Assembly: GCF_003854275.1 (NCBI RefSeq)
Contig: NZ_QTQP01000020.1
Span: 1 to 64,000 of the forward strand
Reading direction: 5' to 3'
Source of the DNA: Burkholderia sp. Bp8963
GTDB lineage: Bacteria > Pseudomonadota > Gammaproteobacteria > Burkholderiales > Burkholderiaceae
DNA: 64,000 bases
The position numbers were made by a program, and so were the translations under genes. The notes beneath the pieces were generated by a model. The model saw only the letters and a program-made list of their open reading frames with translations. It did not search any database and was not told the origin of the DNA. Positions within the stretch are counted from its first letter, which is position 1. Every line of letters begins with the position of its first letter. Of the stretch, positions 21,993-30,800 are shown in pieces.

Positions 21993-22340
21993 ATGATGAA
22001 GCGAACCAATGTTTTTCTTGCGATCGTCGGCGCGTTTGCCGTGGTGTCCATCGCCCAGGCCGGCGGCGATTCGGCGGTGCAGCCGAAGCAGGAAATCCAG
22101 ATGACGAAGAACGCATGGGGCTGTCTGTCGAAAGATAATCTGGATTCCGTACTGAATCACGAGCGTGACGGCCAGTCGCAGGCGAAGCAGCAATACTTCG
22201 ACGACTACCGTTGCCTGTCGGTGCCGGAAGGCCAGCGGTTCCGCGTGGTGTCGGTCGAGCAGGGCGACGTGCAGTTCGTCAGCGCCGACAACAGCGACCA
22301 GCAAGGCCTGTGGACCGATTCCCGCTTCGTCAAGCAATAA
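21993..22340 (+). CDS. Small exported protein of unknown function
   Basis: This 115-residue protein has a classical signal peptide (MMKRTNVFLAIVGAFAVVSIAQA, cleavage after AQA at about residue 23). The mature domain of about 92 residues contains two cysteines (in WGCLSKDNL and YRCLSVPEG) that could form a disulfide in the periplasm, and a basic stretch NHERDGQSQAKQQYFDDYR. The start may equally be the second Met (21996). No family is recognised. It stands alone between terminators. Confidence 0.7.
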   Translation: MMKRTNVFLAIVGAFAVVSIAQAGGDSAVQPKQEIQMTKNAWGCLSKDNLDSVLNHERDGQSQAKQQYFDDYRCLSVPEGQRFRVVSVEQGDVQFVSADNSDQQGLWTDSRFVKQ

Positions 22341-22449
22341 CGCAACAATCACGCAACAGCCACGCAACAGCCACACATTAACAACGCAATCACGCGCCGT
22401 CGCAGCGGCGCCACGCGTGCGCCGGCGCCGCCGGCGGCGCGAACCGAAC

Positions 22450-22480
22450 ACGGCCCGGCCGCATGCCGGGCCGTTCTGCT
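22450..22480 (+). terminator. Hairpin after the exported-protein gene, probable terminator
   Basis: A 10-bp stem ACGGCCCGGC / GCCGGGCCGT (22450-22474) is followed by a broken T-run (TCTGCTG). Confidence 0.5.
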
Positions 22481-22561
22481 GTGCGTGTCATGCGTCGGAC
22501 GCCGGGCTTTCGGTATCATCACGGCCCGACCTGAACCGATGCCCGCCCGGGCACTTCCCGC

Positions 22562-23116
22562 ATGGCGCTCAAATCCACGATCTTCAAAGCCGAACTGCAA
22601 ATCGCCGACATGGATCGGCATTACTACGCCGACCACTCACTGACGGTCGCGTGCCATCCGTCGGAAACCGACGAGCGGATGATGGTGCGCATCGCCGCGT
22701 TCGCGCTGTTCGCACACGAGCGGCTCGAGTTCTGCAAGGGGCTGTCGGACACCGACGAGCCCGATCTCTGGCAGAAGGACCTGACGGGCGCGATCGACGT
22801 GTGGATCGACGTCGGTCAGCCCGACGAGCGGCGCATCTCGAAAGCGGCGGGCCGCGCCGGGCAGGTGACGGTGATCGCGTACGGCGGCAAGACGTCGGAT
22901 ATCTGGTGGCAGGGCGTGCGCAGCAAGGTCGAGCGGCTGCGCAACGTGCAGGTGCTGTCGCTCGCCGACGGCGTCGCCACGGCGCTCGGGCGGCTTGCCG
23001 AGCGCACGATGCGCCTGCAGTGCACGGTGCAGGACGGCACCGCGTGGATCTCGAGCGCCGATCACGATCCGGTCGCCGTCGAATGGACCGTCATCAAGGC
23101 GCGCGCCGACGCATGA
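22562..23116 (+). CDS. yaeQ: YaeQ family protein
   Basis: This 184-residue protein starts MALKSTIFKAELQIADMDRHYYADHSLTVACHPSETDERMMVR. It contains EPDLWQKDLTGAIDVWIDVGQPDERR, the hallmarks of YaeQ. The fold is PD-(D/E)xK-like with conserved Asp/Glu; it was first noted as a multicopy suppressor linked to RfaH-deficient hemolysin transcription, and its molecular role is unclear. Length and start agree with the family. It is monocistronic. Confidence 0.92.
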   Translation: MALKSTIFKAELQIADMDRHYYADHSLTVACHPSETDERMMVRIAAFALFAHERLEFCKGLSDTDEPDLWQKDLTGAIDVWIDVGQPDERRISKAAGRAGQVTVIAYGGKTSDIWWQGVRSKVERLRNVQVLSLADGVATALGRLAERTMRLQCTVQDGTAWISSADHDPVAVEWTVIKARADA

Positions 23117-23144
23117 TGCACGCGCTGGCACGCGCCGGCCGCGC

Positions 23145-23558
23145 TCACCGGATCTCGGCCGGCGGCCCCTTGAATTCCAGCATGTTTCCTTCGGGATCGA
23201 ACAGGTAGATCGACGGGCCGTAGCCGCCGGCGCCGTAGCGCTCCTCGACGCCGCCAGGCCGCGCACCGTGTGCGCTCAGGTGCGCGGCGAGCGCATGCGG
23301 ATCGAACGGCTCGACGCGCAGGCACAGATGATCGAGATTGCGCCCCGCGCCGGGCGGGCCGCTGTCGGGCCGGTCGATCTTGCCGCCGACGGCGAGCAGG
23401 TCGATCAGCGCATCGCCCGCGCGCAACTGCACGAGGCCGAGATCGGGCTGTTCCTTTTCCACGTGGCAGCCGACGGCGTCGCAGTAAAAGCGCGTCATCG
23501 TGGCCATGTCGGTCACGCGCAGCACGACGTGATCGATCGCGCGGATGGTCGGTTTCAT
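23145..23558 (-). CDS. VOC-family (glyoxalase/bleomycin-resistance-like) protein
   Basis: This 137-residue protein is a single VOC module. The N-terminal half reads AIDHVVLRVTDMATMTRFYCDAVGC, with the metal-ligand His. A second half is NLDHLCLRVE…PSIYLFDPEGNMLEFKGP, with the ligand Glu in MLEF. The pattern His/His/Glu predicts a divalent-metal enzyme or resistance protein. The substrate cannot be told. It is convergent with yaeQ. Confidence 0.88.
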   Translation of the reverse strand: MKPTIRAIDHVVLRVTDMATMTRFYCDAVGCHVEKEQPDLGLVQLRAGDALIDLLAVGGKIDRPDSGPPGAGRNLDHLCLRVEPFDPHALAAHLSAHGARPGGVEERYGAGGYGPSIYLFDPEGNMLEFKGPPAEIR

Positions 23559-23649
23559 GGACGAACGCTCCTTCGCAGGCAGGGTTCATCGAGTGTAGAC
23601 CACGGTGCCGCCGGCGGCGCCCGCGCAAACACGGCAGGATCGACGGGCG

Positions 23650-23714
23650 AAAAAAAAGCCCGTTCACGTGGAACGGGCTTAATCCATATCAGGAGGAGAC
23701 ATGGAGGAGACAGT
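23650..23714 (-). ncRNA. Probable small RNA with two CTCCTCC anti-Shine-Dalgarno motifs
   Basis: On the minus strand a promoter (-35 TTGCGA at 23742-23747, 17-bp spacer, -10 TATAGT at 23719-23724) predicts initiation at about 23711-23715. The roughly 65-nt transcript contains CTCCTCC twice (about 23700-23706 and 23691-23697). It ends in a 10-bp stem (AAGCCCGTTC / GAACGGGCTT, 23656-23680) followed by eight T residues (23650-23657). No open frame with a ribosome-binding site exists on this strand. The motifs would pair with AGGAGG ribosome-binding sites, the hallmark of trans-acting sRNAs that repress translation. I have not matched it to a named RNA. Confidence 0.75.
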
Positions 23715-23718
23715 TCCA

Positions 23719-23747
23719 ACTATACACACGGCGATGGTGCGTCGCAA
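23719..23747 (-). promoter_or_regulatory. Sigma-70 promoter of the sRNA
   Basis: TTGCGA (23742-23747), 17-bp spacer and TATAGT (23719-23724) on the minus strand, correctly positioned for the 23650-23714 transcript. Confidence 0.75.
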
Positions 23748-23968
23748 TATTATTTGTGTAAAAAAACGTCAGGACGGCGATTTGTCGCAGCCGCACTGCA
23801 ACATGAATGTGGCGATGCGGTGAAAACCGGATTGCCGTCCGTCCGTTCGGACGTTTTTTTGATGTGCCCCCGATCACCCGGGGCGAATCACAGAGCAAGA
23901 TTCAGGGCGCGACGGTGCGTGCGGCTGGCTAGAGTAGGCACCGTCTACACTGACAGTGCGAGGTTCCG

Positions 23969-25063
23969 ATGAAAACCGCCTATCCGACCGACGACGCCCG
24001 CTGGAATGCCGTGACCGCCCGCGATCCGCATGCGGACGGCGCGTTCTTCTATGCAGTGCGCACGACCGGCGTGTTCTGCCGCCCGACCTGCGCGTCGCGC
24101 CTGCCGCGACGCGAACACGTCGCATTCTTCGACGATCCGACGGCCGCGCGCGCAGCCGGGTTCCGGCCCTGCAAGCGCTGCCAGCCCGAGGGGCTGCCGC
24201 GCGAACTCGACATCGTGAATCGCGCGTGCGCGGTGCTCGACGCGCATCCCGAGCGGCTCACGCTGCAGCAATTGAGCGATGCGGTCCACGTCAGCCCGTT
24301 CCACTTGCAGCGGCTGTTCAAGCGCGTGGTCGGCGTGTCGCCGCGCCAATACCAGGCCGCGCAGCGGGGCGCCGCGTTGCGGCAGGCGCTGCAAAGCGGG
24401 CAGCCGGTCACGCAGGCGGCCGTCGACGCGGGCTTCAATTCGCCGTCGCGGCTTTACGCGTCGGTGCCGCGCGAGCTGGGGATGGCGCCGTCCGCGTTCC
24501 GCCGGCATGGCGCCGGGCTGCGGATCGACTATGCGACCGCGCCGACGGCGCTCGGCACGGTGCTCGTCGCCGCGACGGCGCAGGGGATCTGCCGGATCGC
24601 GTTCGGCGACGATCCTGCGTCGCTCGTCGCCGCATTGACGGACGCGTTCGCGCGTGCCGAGCTGGTCGAGTCGCCGGCGCAACTCGCGCCGTTCGTCGCG
24701 CAAATCGGTGCGTATCTCGACGGCACGCGCCGCACCTTCGAGCTGCCGCTCGATATCGCGCCGACCGCGTTCCAGCAGCGCGTATGGGAAGCGCTGACCC
24801 ACATTCCGTACGGCGAAACGCGCAGCTATTCCGAGATCGCCGAAGCGCTCGGCGCGCCGCGCGCGGTGCGGGCGGTCGCGTCGGCGTGCGCGTCGAATCC
24901 GGTCGCGCTCGCGATCCCGTGCCACCGGGTCGTGCAGAAGGGCGGCGCGCTCGCCGGCTATCGCTGGGGCGTGCGCCGCAAGGCGACGCTGCTTGCGGCC
25001 GAGGCGCGCCATGCGCACGATGACGAAACGACCGTTGCCATTGCGGAGGACAGCGCAGCTTGA
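23969..25063 (+). CDS. ada: Bifunctional DNA-repair methyltransferase/transcriptional regulator Ada
   Basis: This is a 364-residue protein. The N-terminal Zn domain has Cys37, Cys41, Cys68 and Cys71; Cys37 accepts methyl groups from DNA phosphotriesters. An AraC-type HTH (about residues 85-185, LQQLSDAVHVSPFHLQRLFKRVVGVSPRQY) comes next. The C-terminal O6-methylguanine methyltransferase has the acceptor in IPCHRVV (Cys318). Once methylated it activates alkylation-repair genes. It overlaps alkA by 4 bases (TTGA), a typical adaptive-response operon. No Ada box (AAAGCGCA) was recognised upstream. Confidence 0.95.
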   Translation: MKTAYPTDDARWNAVTARDPHADGAFFYAVRTTGVFCRPTCASRLPRREHVAFFDDPTAARAAGFRPCKRCQPEGLPRELDIVNRACAVLDAHPERLTLQQLSDAVHVSPFHLQRLFKRVVGVSPRQYQAAQRGAALRQALQSGQPVTQAAVDAGFNSPSRLYASVPRELGMAPSAFRRHGAGLRIDYATAPTALGTVLVAATAQGICRIAFGDDPASLVAALTDAFARAELVESPAQLAPFVAQIGAYLDGTRRTFELPLDIAPTAFQQRVWEALTHIPYGETRSYSEIAEALGAPRAVRAVASACASNPVALAIPCHRVVQKGGALAGYRWGVRRKATLLAAEARHAHDDETTVAIAEDSAA

Positions 25064-26079
25064 GCATTACGAACACAACGAAAACGTCGGCCGGCGATGC
25101 CGCACCCGATGCCGCGCCAATAACGGCGCCGACGACCGCACCGACAACCGCTCAGCTCGAGCTGCGCTTCAAGGCGCCCTACGACTGGGCGCGCGTGCTG
25201 CGCTTCTTCAGCGGGCGCGCGATTCCCGGCGTCGAGCAGGTTGCGGACGGCGTGTATCGCCGGATCGTCGACCTGCATGGCGCACCGGGGCGGCTCACCG
25301 TCGAGCGGCATCCGCGCAGGCATTGCCTCGTCGCGACCGTCGACGGCCCGGCCGCGCGCCACGTCGACGACGCGTTCGCCGCGCGGCTCGCCTCGATGTT
25401 CGACCTGCGCGCGGACCCGGCCGCGATCGGCGGGGAACTCGCACGCGATCCCTGGTTCGTGCCGCTCGTCGCGGCCGCGCCGGGGCTGCGCGTGCCGGGC
25501 GCATGGTCGGGCTTCGAGCTCGCGGTGCGCGCGATCGTCGGCCAGCAGGTCAGCGTGAAGGCGGCGACGACGATCGTCGGGCGTCTCGTCGAGCGCGCGG
25601 GCGAGCGGGTCGTGCACGACGGCATACCCGCACAGGATGGTATGTCCGCACAGGACGGCGCGCCTGCGTGGCGCTTCCCGACGCCCGACGCGCTCGCCGC
25701 GTGCGACCTCGCACGGATCGGGATGCCCGGCAAGCGGGCGGCGGCGCTGACCGGGGTGGCGCGCGCGGTCGCGGCAGGCGACGTGCCGGTCGATCCCGCG
25801 CAGGCCGATCTGGCGACGCTGCGGCAGGCGTGGCTCGACCTGCCCGGGATTGGTCCGTGGACGGTCGAATACATCGCGATGCGCGCGTGGCGCGATCCGG
25901 ACGCATGGCCCGCGTCGGATCTCGTGCTGATGCAGTCGATCGCCGCGCGCGATCCGTCGCTCGACCGGCTCGCGAGCCAGAAGCGCCGCACGGACGGCTG
26001 GCGTCCGTGGCGCGCGTATGCGGCGCTGCATTTGTGGAACGAGGTGGCCGACCGCGCAGGCGGCGCGCGCGGCGGGTGA
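25060..26079 (+). CDS. alkA: DNA-3-methyladenine glycosylase II (AlkA)
   Basis: This 339-residue HhH-GPD glycosylase excises alkylated bases such as 3-methyladenine. An N-terminal AlkA domain (about 30-150) precedes the HhH region LPGIGPWTVEYIAMRAW at about 268-284. The catalytic Asp is in PASDLVL about 10 residues later. An insertion rich in Gly/Asp (about 185-200, with a repeated AQDG) lengthens it relative to E. coli AlkA. The start is TTG, overlapping the ada stop, and implies coupling. The first 30 residues are a Thr/Ala/Pro-rich leader. Confidence 0.93.
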   Translation: MSITNTTKTSAGDAAPDAAPITAPTTAPTTAQLELRFKAPYDWARVLRFFSGRAIPGVEQVADGVYRRIVDLHGAPGRLTVERHPRRHCLVATVDGPAARHVDDAFAARLASMFDLRADPAAIGGELARDPWFVPLVAAAPGLRVPGAWSGFELAVRAIVGQQVSVKAATTIVGRLVERAGERVVHDGIPAQDGMSAQDGAPAWRFPTPDALAACDLARIGMPGKRAAALTGVARAVAAGDVPVDPAQADLATLRQAWLDLPGIGPWTVEYIAMRAWRDPDAWPASDLVLMQSIAARDPSLDRLASQKRRTDGWRPWRAYAALHLWNEVADRAGGARGG

Positions 26080-26483
26080 CGTGGCGCGGTGCAACCGTGC
26101 GCACCGTGTCGCGCATGTGCAAGCTGCCGCAAGCCGGCCCTCGATGCCATCGGACGTTCGCGCCGGCACCCGATCATGACCGTCGGGTTGCACCGTCCGC
26201 TGGCCGATGTGGTTCGTCATCCCGCAGACGAATGAATCCGCCTGCGCTACGCCGCAGCCTTTGAGCAGCCCGGTGGGACGTTGTCGCAGACGCTTCCGCT
26301 TCCGCGGGCGCCGTTGTTCCACCGGCCCCGCCGGCCCGCTGCGACGCGCCCGCCCGCGCCCGCGGCCGCCTCAAGCGCGTGTTCCGGCGAGATGTTAAAG
26401 TGCCCGCTACCAACGAAGCGACCAACAATCCAGCCGGCCGCGCGTGAGCATTCCACGCGCGCCGTGCCCGCACTTGCGCATCC
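26080..26483. other. 404-bp gap between alkA and gshA
   Basis: The gap is GC-rich and has no gene I can support. The gshA promoter must be here; no clear -35/-10 pair was found. Confidence 0.35.
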
Positions 26484-28097
26484 ATGTCGAACACCATGAC
26501 CATCCGCCAGACCGATTTGCTGCTGGATCGCCTCGACGCGCTGAGCACCGGCCCGACGCGGCAGCATCTGCCCGACGGCCTGCGCGGCATCGAAAAGGAA
26601 AGCCTGCGCGTGACGCGCGACGGGATGATCGCGTTCACGCCGCATCCGCGCGCGCTCGGTTCGGCGCTCACGCATCCGTCGCTGACGACCGACTATTCGG
26701 AAGCGCTGGTCGAGCTGATCACCCCGGCCGAACGCGATGCGGCGCTCACGCTCGAACGCCTCGACGAGCTGCATCGCTACGTGTATGCGTCGCTCGGCGA
26801 CGAGATGCTGTGGACCGACTCGATGCCGGGCCTGCTGCCCGCCGACGACGAGATTCCGATCGCCAACTACGGCACGTCGAACATCGGCCGCCTGAAGACC
26901 GTGTACCGGCGCGGCCTCGCCTATCGCTACGGCCGCACGATGCAGTGCATTGCCGGCATCCACTACAACTACTCGTTGCATGAAGAGGTGTGGCGGCGCC
27001 TGCACGCGGAAGAGGGCTCGACCGCGACGCTCGTCGACTACCAGTCCGAGCGCTATCTCGCGCAGATCCGCAACTTCCGCCGCACGAGCTGGCTGTTGAT
27101 GTACCTGTTCGGCGCGTCGCCCGCACTCGACCTGAAATTCCTGCGCGGCCGGCCGCACACGCTCGACACGTTCGACGCCGACACGCTGTACCGGCCGTAC
27201 GCGACGAGCCTGCGGATGAGCGATCTCGGCTACTCGAACACGACCGCGCAGGCGGCGCTGCAGGCCGACTACAACACGCTGTCGGGCTATCTCGACGCGC
27301 TGTCGAAGGCCGTGAGCGAGCCGTATCCGGCATACGAGGCGATCGGCACGCATCGCGACGGCGAGTGGATCCAGATCAACACGAACGTGCTGCAGATCGA
27401 GAACGAGTTCTACTCGACGATCCGGCCGAAGCGCGTCACGTATTCGGGCGAGCGTCCGCTGCATGCGCTCGCATCGCGCGGCGTGCAGTACATCGAAGTG
27501 CGCTGCCTCGACATCGATCCGTTCGAGCCGACCGGCATCGCGCTCGATACCGCGCGGTTTCTCGATGCGTATTTGCTCGTGTGCGCGCTCGATGCGAGCC
27601 CGCCGCTCGATTGCGACGCGTATCGCGAGGCGAACGCGAACTTCGGCAGCGTGACGATGGAAGGGCGCAAGCCGGGCCTGATGCTGTCGCGCGGCGGCAG
27701 CCCGGTCGCGCTGCAAGCGTGGGCAGACGAACTGATGGCGAAGATCGAAGCCGTCGGCCGCCGTCTCGACGAAATTCGCGGCGGCGACGAGCATGCGCGC
27801 GCGATCGCTGCGCAGCGCGAGAAGCTTGCCGATCCGGAGCGCACGCCGTCCGCGCGCGTGCTGCGCACGATGCGCGACAACCAACAGTCGTTCCTCGCGT
27901 TCGCGCGTGCGCAAAGCGATGCGCATGCCGCACATTTCCGCGCGCGGCCGCTCGCTGAAGCCGACCAGCGCACGGCGGAAACGCTCGCCGCACGGTCGCT
28001 CGCCGAGCAGGCCGAACTGGAAGCGAAGGAAGCCGGTTCGTTCGACGCGTTCGTCGCGGCCTATCGCGCGTACACGCTGAACCGCTTCAGCGTCTGA
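26484..28097 (+). CDS. gshA: Glutamate-cysteine ligase
   Basis: This 537-residue enzyme makes gamma-glutamylcysteine, the first step of glutathione synthesis, from Glu, Cys and ATP. It has the family features GIEKESLRVTRDG, TTDYSEALVELITP, WTDSMPGLLP, YGRTMQCIAGIHYNYS and YIEVRCLDIDPFEP. It belongs to the gamma-proteobacterial type I ligases, whose length is about 520. Two in-frame ATGs (26484, 26496) are possible starts. It is monocistronic. Confidence 0.95.
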   Translation: MSNTMTIRQTDLLLDRLDALSTGPTRQHLPDGLRGIEKESLRVTRDGMIAFTPHPRALGSALTHPSLTTDYSEALVELITPAERDAALTLERLDELHRYVYASLGDEMLWTDSMPGLLPADDEIPIANYGTSNIGRLKTVYRRGLAYRYGRTMQCIAGIHYNYSLHEEVWRRLHAEEGSTATLVDYQSERYLAQIRNFRRTSWLLMYLFGASPALDLKFLRGRPHTLDTFDADTLYRPYATSLRMSDLGYSNTTAQAALQADYNTLSGYLDALSKAVSEPYPAYEAIGTHRDGEWIQINTNVLQIENEFYSTIRPKRVTYSGERPLHALASRGVQYIEVRCLDIDPFEPTGIALDTARFLDAYLLVCALDASPPLDCDAYREANANFGSVTMEGRKPGLMLSRGGSPVALQAWADELMAKIEAVGRRLDEIRGGDEHARAIAAQREKLADPERTPSARVLRTMRDNQQSFLAFARAQSDAHAAHFRARPLAEADQRTAETLAARSLAEQAELEAKEAGSFDAFVAAYRAYTLNRFSV

Positions 28098-28293
28098 CGA
28101 CGGTGCACGCGGCCGCGCGCATCGGCGTGCGCGGAGTCACGGCCGATGTGGCCCGGTGCGGCCAGGCGTGGACCCCGCGCACCAGGCGCAGCAGGCGCCG
28201 CGTGCGCGGCGGGCGGCGCGGATGAAGGCCGCCGGCATCGCCCGGCGGTGTCACCGCCACCAAGTTGCCGATGCGGTTCATCGCGTGCCTGCG

Positions 28294-28605
28294 TCAGTGA
28301 TGCGCGTAGGTATTGCGATCGATCGCGGGCAGTTGGCCCGGCTTCCCGGACTCCGCGGCAACGTTGTCGTTGCTGCCGTAACCGGTGGCGGCGTGCGCCT
28401 GAGCGACCTGCTTCACGATCGCCTGCATGTTCTGCGGATAGTCCGGGCTGCTGACGATGCCGGGCCGGTAGCCGGCGGCCTGCATGTCGGCCAGTTCCTG
28501 GCGGACCTCGGCGCGCGTCAACGGGTGTGATGCAGATTGCGCATGGGCTGCGACGGCCGTGCCGATCAGGACACAGGCCCAGGCCGCGCGAATCATCGTC
28601 TTCAT
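28294..28605 (-). CDS. DUF4148 family periplasmic protein
   Basis: This 103-residue protein has a signal peptide (MKTMIRAAWACVLIGTAVAAHAQ, cleavage after HAQ at residue 23). A mature DUF4148 domain contains LTRAEVRQELADMQAAGY, the defining motif, and a C-terminal polar tail. Such proteins are abundant in Burkholderia and of unknown function. The ATG at 28605 is followed at once by the signal sequence. The gene is alone on the minus strand, divergent from lctP. Confidence 0.85.
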   Translation of the reverse strand: MKTMIRAAWACVLIGTAVAAHAQSASHPLTRAEVRQELADMQAAGYRPGIVSSPDYPQNMQAIVKQVAQAHAATGYGSNDNVAAESGKPGQLPAIDRNTYAHH

Positions 28606-28994
28606 TTTCGTACTCTCCGTAGGCGTTCCGGTGTCGCACCGTAGTCGGCACGAACGGAACCGATGCGCGCAGTCTAGGCTTCGGATGCCAAACGAAACAT
28701 CCCGCTGCCGGAGAGGCACCTTTGTTCGCGGTGCAAGATTGCAGCGGTGCGTTGCCGGACGCGGCAGGACCGCGCTCGCCGTGTCTCGCAGCGATGTGCG
28801 GCGTCGTGCCTCCGTGTGCGTCCGTGTGCCTCGGTGTGCCTCCGTGTACCGCCGAGTACCGGCGTCGGCCTGCCTCGGGCTTGTCCCTCCTTGTAGAAGC
28901 GCTGCGCGCCTCCTAACCTTTTTAAGTGACCGATCCATAGGCGCGGCGGCGTCGTTGCGTGCGCAAGCGCCCGGGATTTTGCACAGGAGGCACG
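28606..28994. other. 389-bp divergent region upstream of lctP
   Basis: It contains six imperfect tandem copies of a 10-bp unit (28801-28860) and an AT-rich spot at 28917-28925. No gene is seen. The promoters of lctP and the DUF4148 gene must lie here. Confidence 0.4.
28801..28860. repeat. 10-bp tandem repeat, consensus TCCGTGTGCC
   Basis: Six consecutive units are in exact 10-bp register: gcgtcgtgcc, tccgtgtgcg, tccgtgtgcc, tcggtgtgcc, tccgtgtacc and gccgagtacc. The middle four are nearly identical. The period is one helical turn. Confidence 0.75.
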
Positions 28995-30644
28995 ATGAGC
29001 CCCACCGCCGTTCTACCCGCCGGTATCGCATTCGCGCAGCCGCTGACGCCGGTCGGCAATTCCCTGTTGCTGTCATTCCTCGTCGCCGCGATCCCGATTG
29101 CGGTCGCGCTGATCGCGCTCGGCGTGCTGCGGCGTCCCGCATGGCAGGCATCGCTCGCCGGGCTGATCGCGGGCCTCGCGGTCGCGATCGGCGCGTGGGG
29201 CATGCCGGCCAGCCTCGCGTTCGACGCGGTCGCCGCCGGCATGGCGCTCGCGCTGATCCCCGTGATGTGGATCGTCTTCAACGCCTTGCTGCTGTACAAC
29301 ATTGCCGTGAAGTCGGGCCGCTTCGACCAGTTCCGGCAATGGATGCTCGACCACCTGCCCGACGACCGCCGCCTCGTGCTGCTCGTCGTCGCGTTCTCGT
29401 TCGGCTGCCTGCTCGAAGGGATCTCCGGATTCGGCACGCCGGTCGCGATCACGAGCGCGCTCTTGATCGCGCTCGGCTTCCCGGCGATCGAGGCGCTCAC
29501 GTACACGCTGCTGTTCAACACCGCGCCGGTCGCGTTCGGCGCGCTCGGCGTGCCGATCACCGTGCTCGGCGCGGTCACGTCGCTGCCGCCCGCAACGCTT
29601 GGCGCGATGGTCGGCCGCCAACTGCCGTTCATCGCGCTGCTGTTGCCGTTCTACGTGATCGGCGTGTATGGCGGCACGCGGTCGATCGCACGGCTGTGGC
29701 CGGCCTTGCTCGTATCGGGCGGCAGCTTCGCGCTCGCGCAGTTCGTCACGTCGAACTTCCTCGGCTATCAGCTCACCGACGTGCTGTCGTCGCTCACCTC
29801 GCTGATCGTCACGATCGGCTTCCTGCAAGTGTGGAAACCGCAGCCCGACCCGCAGTTCGCGGTCGCGCGCGCGACCCCGGCGAGCGGCGAAAGCAGCGGC
29901 GGCGGACGTATCGGCTACGGCGGCTGGCTGCCGTGGATCGTCGTGTCGGTGGTCGTGATCGTCTGGGTGCACGCGAACATCGCGGCGGTCGGCGACGTGA
30001 AGATCCGTTGGCCGGGCCTGCACAACGCAGTGTTCGTCACGCTGTACCACAAGCCCTATGCGGCGATCTGGGACTTCCAGCCGCTCGGCACGGGCACCGC
30101 GATCCTGCTGTCCGCGATCGTCACCGCCGCGTGGACGCGCACCGGCGCCGGCGACTTCTTCGGCTGCGTCGCGAAGACCTGGCGGCAGACGCGCATCGCG
30201 ATCGTCACGGTGATGATGATCGTCGGGCTCGCCTACCTGCTGAACTACTCGGGCATCAGCTATACGCTCGGCACGGGCGTCGCGTCGACGGGCGCGCTGT
30301 TCCCGCTGGTGTCCGCGTCGCTCGGCTGGATCGCGGTGTTCCTGTCCGGCAGCGACACGTCGGGCAACGCGCTGTTCGGCAACCTGCAGGTGGTCGCCGC
30401 GCGGCAGCTCGGCCTCGATCCGGTGCTGATGGCCGCGACCAACTCGTCGGGCGGCGTGATGGGCAAGATGATCTCGCCGCAGAACATCGCAACGGGCGTG
30501 TCGACGACGGACCTGAAGGGGCAGGAGGGCGTCGTGTTCGCGCGCACGTTCTGGCACAGCGTGATCCTTACGCTGCTGCTCGGCGTGCTCGTGGTTCTGC
30601 AGCAGCACGTGCTGACCTGGATGATCCCGGCACTGCCGAAGTAA
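28995..30644 (+). CDS. lctP: L-lactate permease (LctP family)
   Basis: This 549-residue inner-membrane transporter has about 12-14 hydrophobic segments along its length. Family motifs are FGCLLEGISGFGTPVAITSALL, FNTAPVAFGALGVPI and, near the C-terminus, LSGSDTSGNALFGNLQ…ATNSSGGVMGKMISPQNI. It imports lactate (or glycolate) with protons. The ATG at 28995 has ACAGGAGGCACG before it, and the upstream 12 codons are rejected. It is followed convergently by a LysR gene. No lactate dehydrogenase is adjacent. Confidence 0.93.
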   Translation: MSPTAVLPAGIAFAQPLTPVGNSLLLSFLVAAIPIAVALIALGVLRRPAWQASLAGLIAGLAVAIGAWGMPASLAFDAVAAGMALALIPVMWIVFNALLLYNIAVKSGRFDQFRQWMLDHLPDDRRLVLLVVAFSFGCLLEGISGFGTPVAITSALLIALGFPAIEALTYTLLFNTAPVAFGALGVPITVLGAVTSLPPATLGAMVGRQLPFIALLLPFYVIGVYGGTRSIARLWPALLVSGGSFALAQFVTSNFLGYQLTDVLSSLTSLIVTIGFLQVWKPQPDPQFAVARATPASGESSGGGRIGYGGWLPWIVVSVVVIVWVHANIAAVGDVKIRWPGLHNAVFVTLYHKPYAAIWDFQPLGTGTAILLSAIVTAAWTRTGAGDFFGCVAKTWRQTRIAIVTVMMIVGLAYLLNYSGISYTLGTGVASTGALFPLVSASLGWIAVFLSGSDTSGNALFGNLQVVAARQLGLDPVLMAATNSSGGVMGKMISPQNIATGVSTTDLKGQEGVVFARTFWHSVILTLLLGVLVVLQQHVLTWMIPALPK

Positions 30645-30800
30645 GCGCCAGCGCACCTGAATGGCGTAAGCGGGCGCGCGCCTGAGCGGCGCGGGTGTCC
30701 CGCGCGCCGGCGCACGCGGCGGCAACGCCGGTCAGAGCTGGTCACGCCAACGCCGCAACGCCGGTCAGCGCCGCAGCGCCGCTCGGCGCCGCAGCACCGC

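Noticed and set aside
23701-23823. 40-codon plus-strand frame with AGGAGGAGAC just before its ATG
   Set aside because: The ribosome-binding site and start are the exact complement of the CTCCTCC motifs of the minus-strand sRNA, which has its own promoter and terminator. The peptide has no recognisable features.
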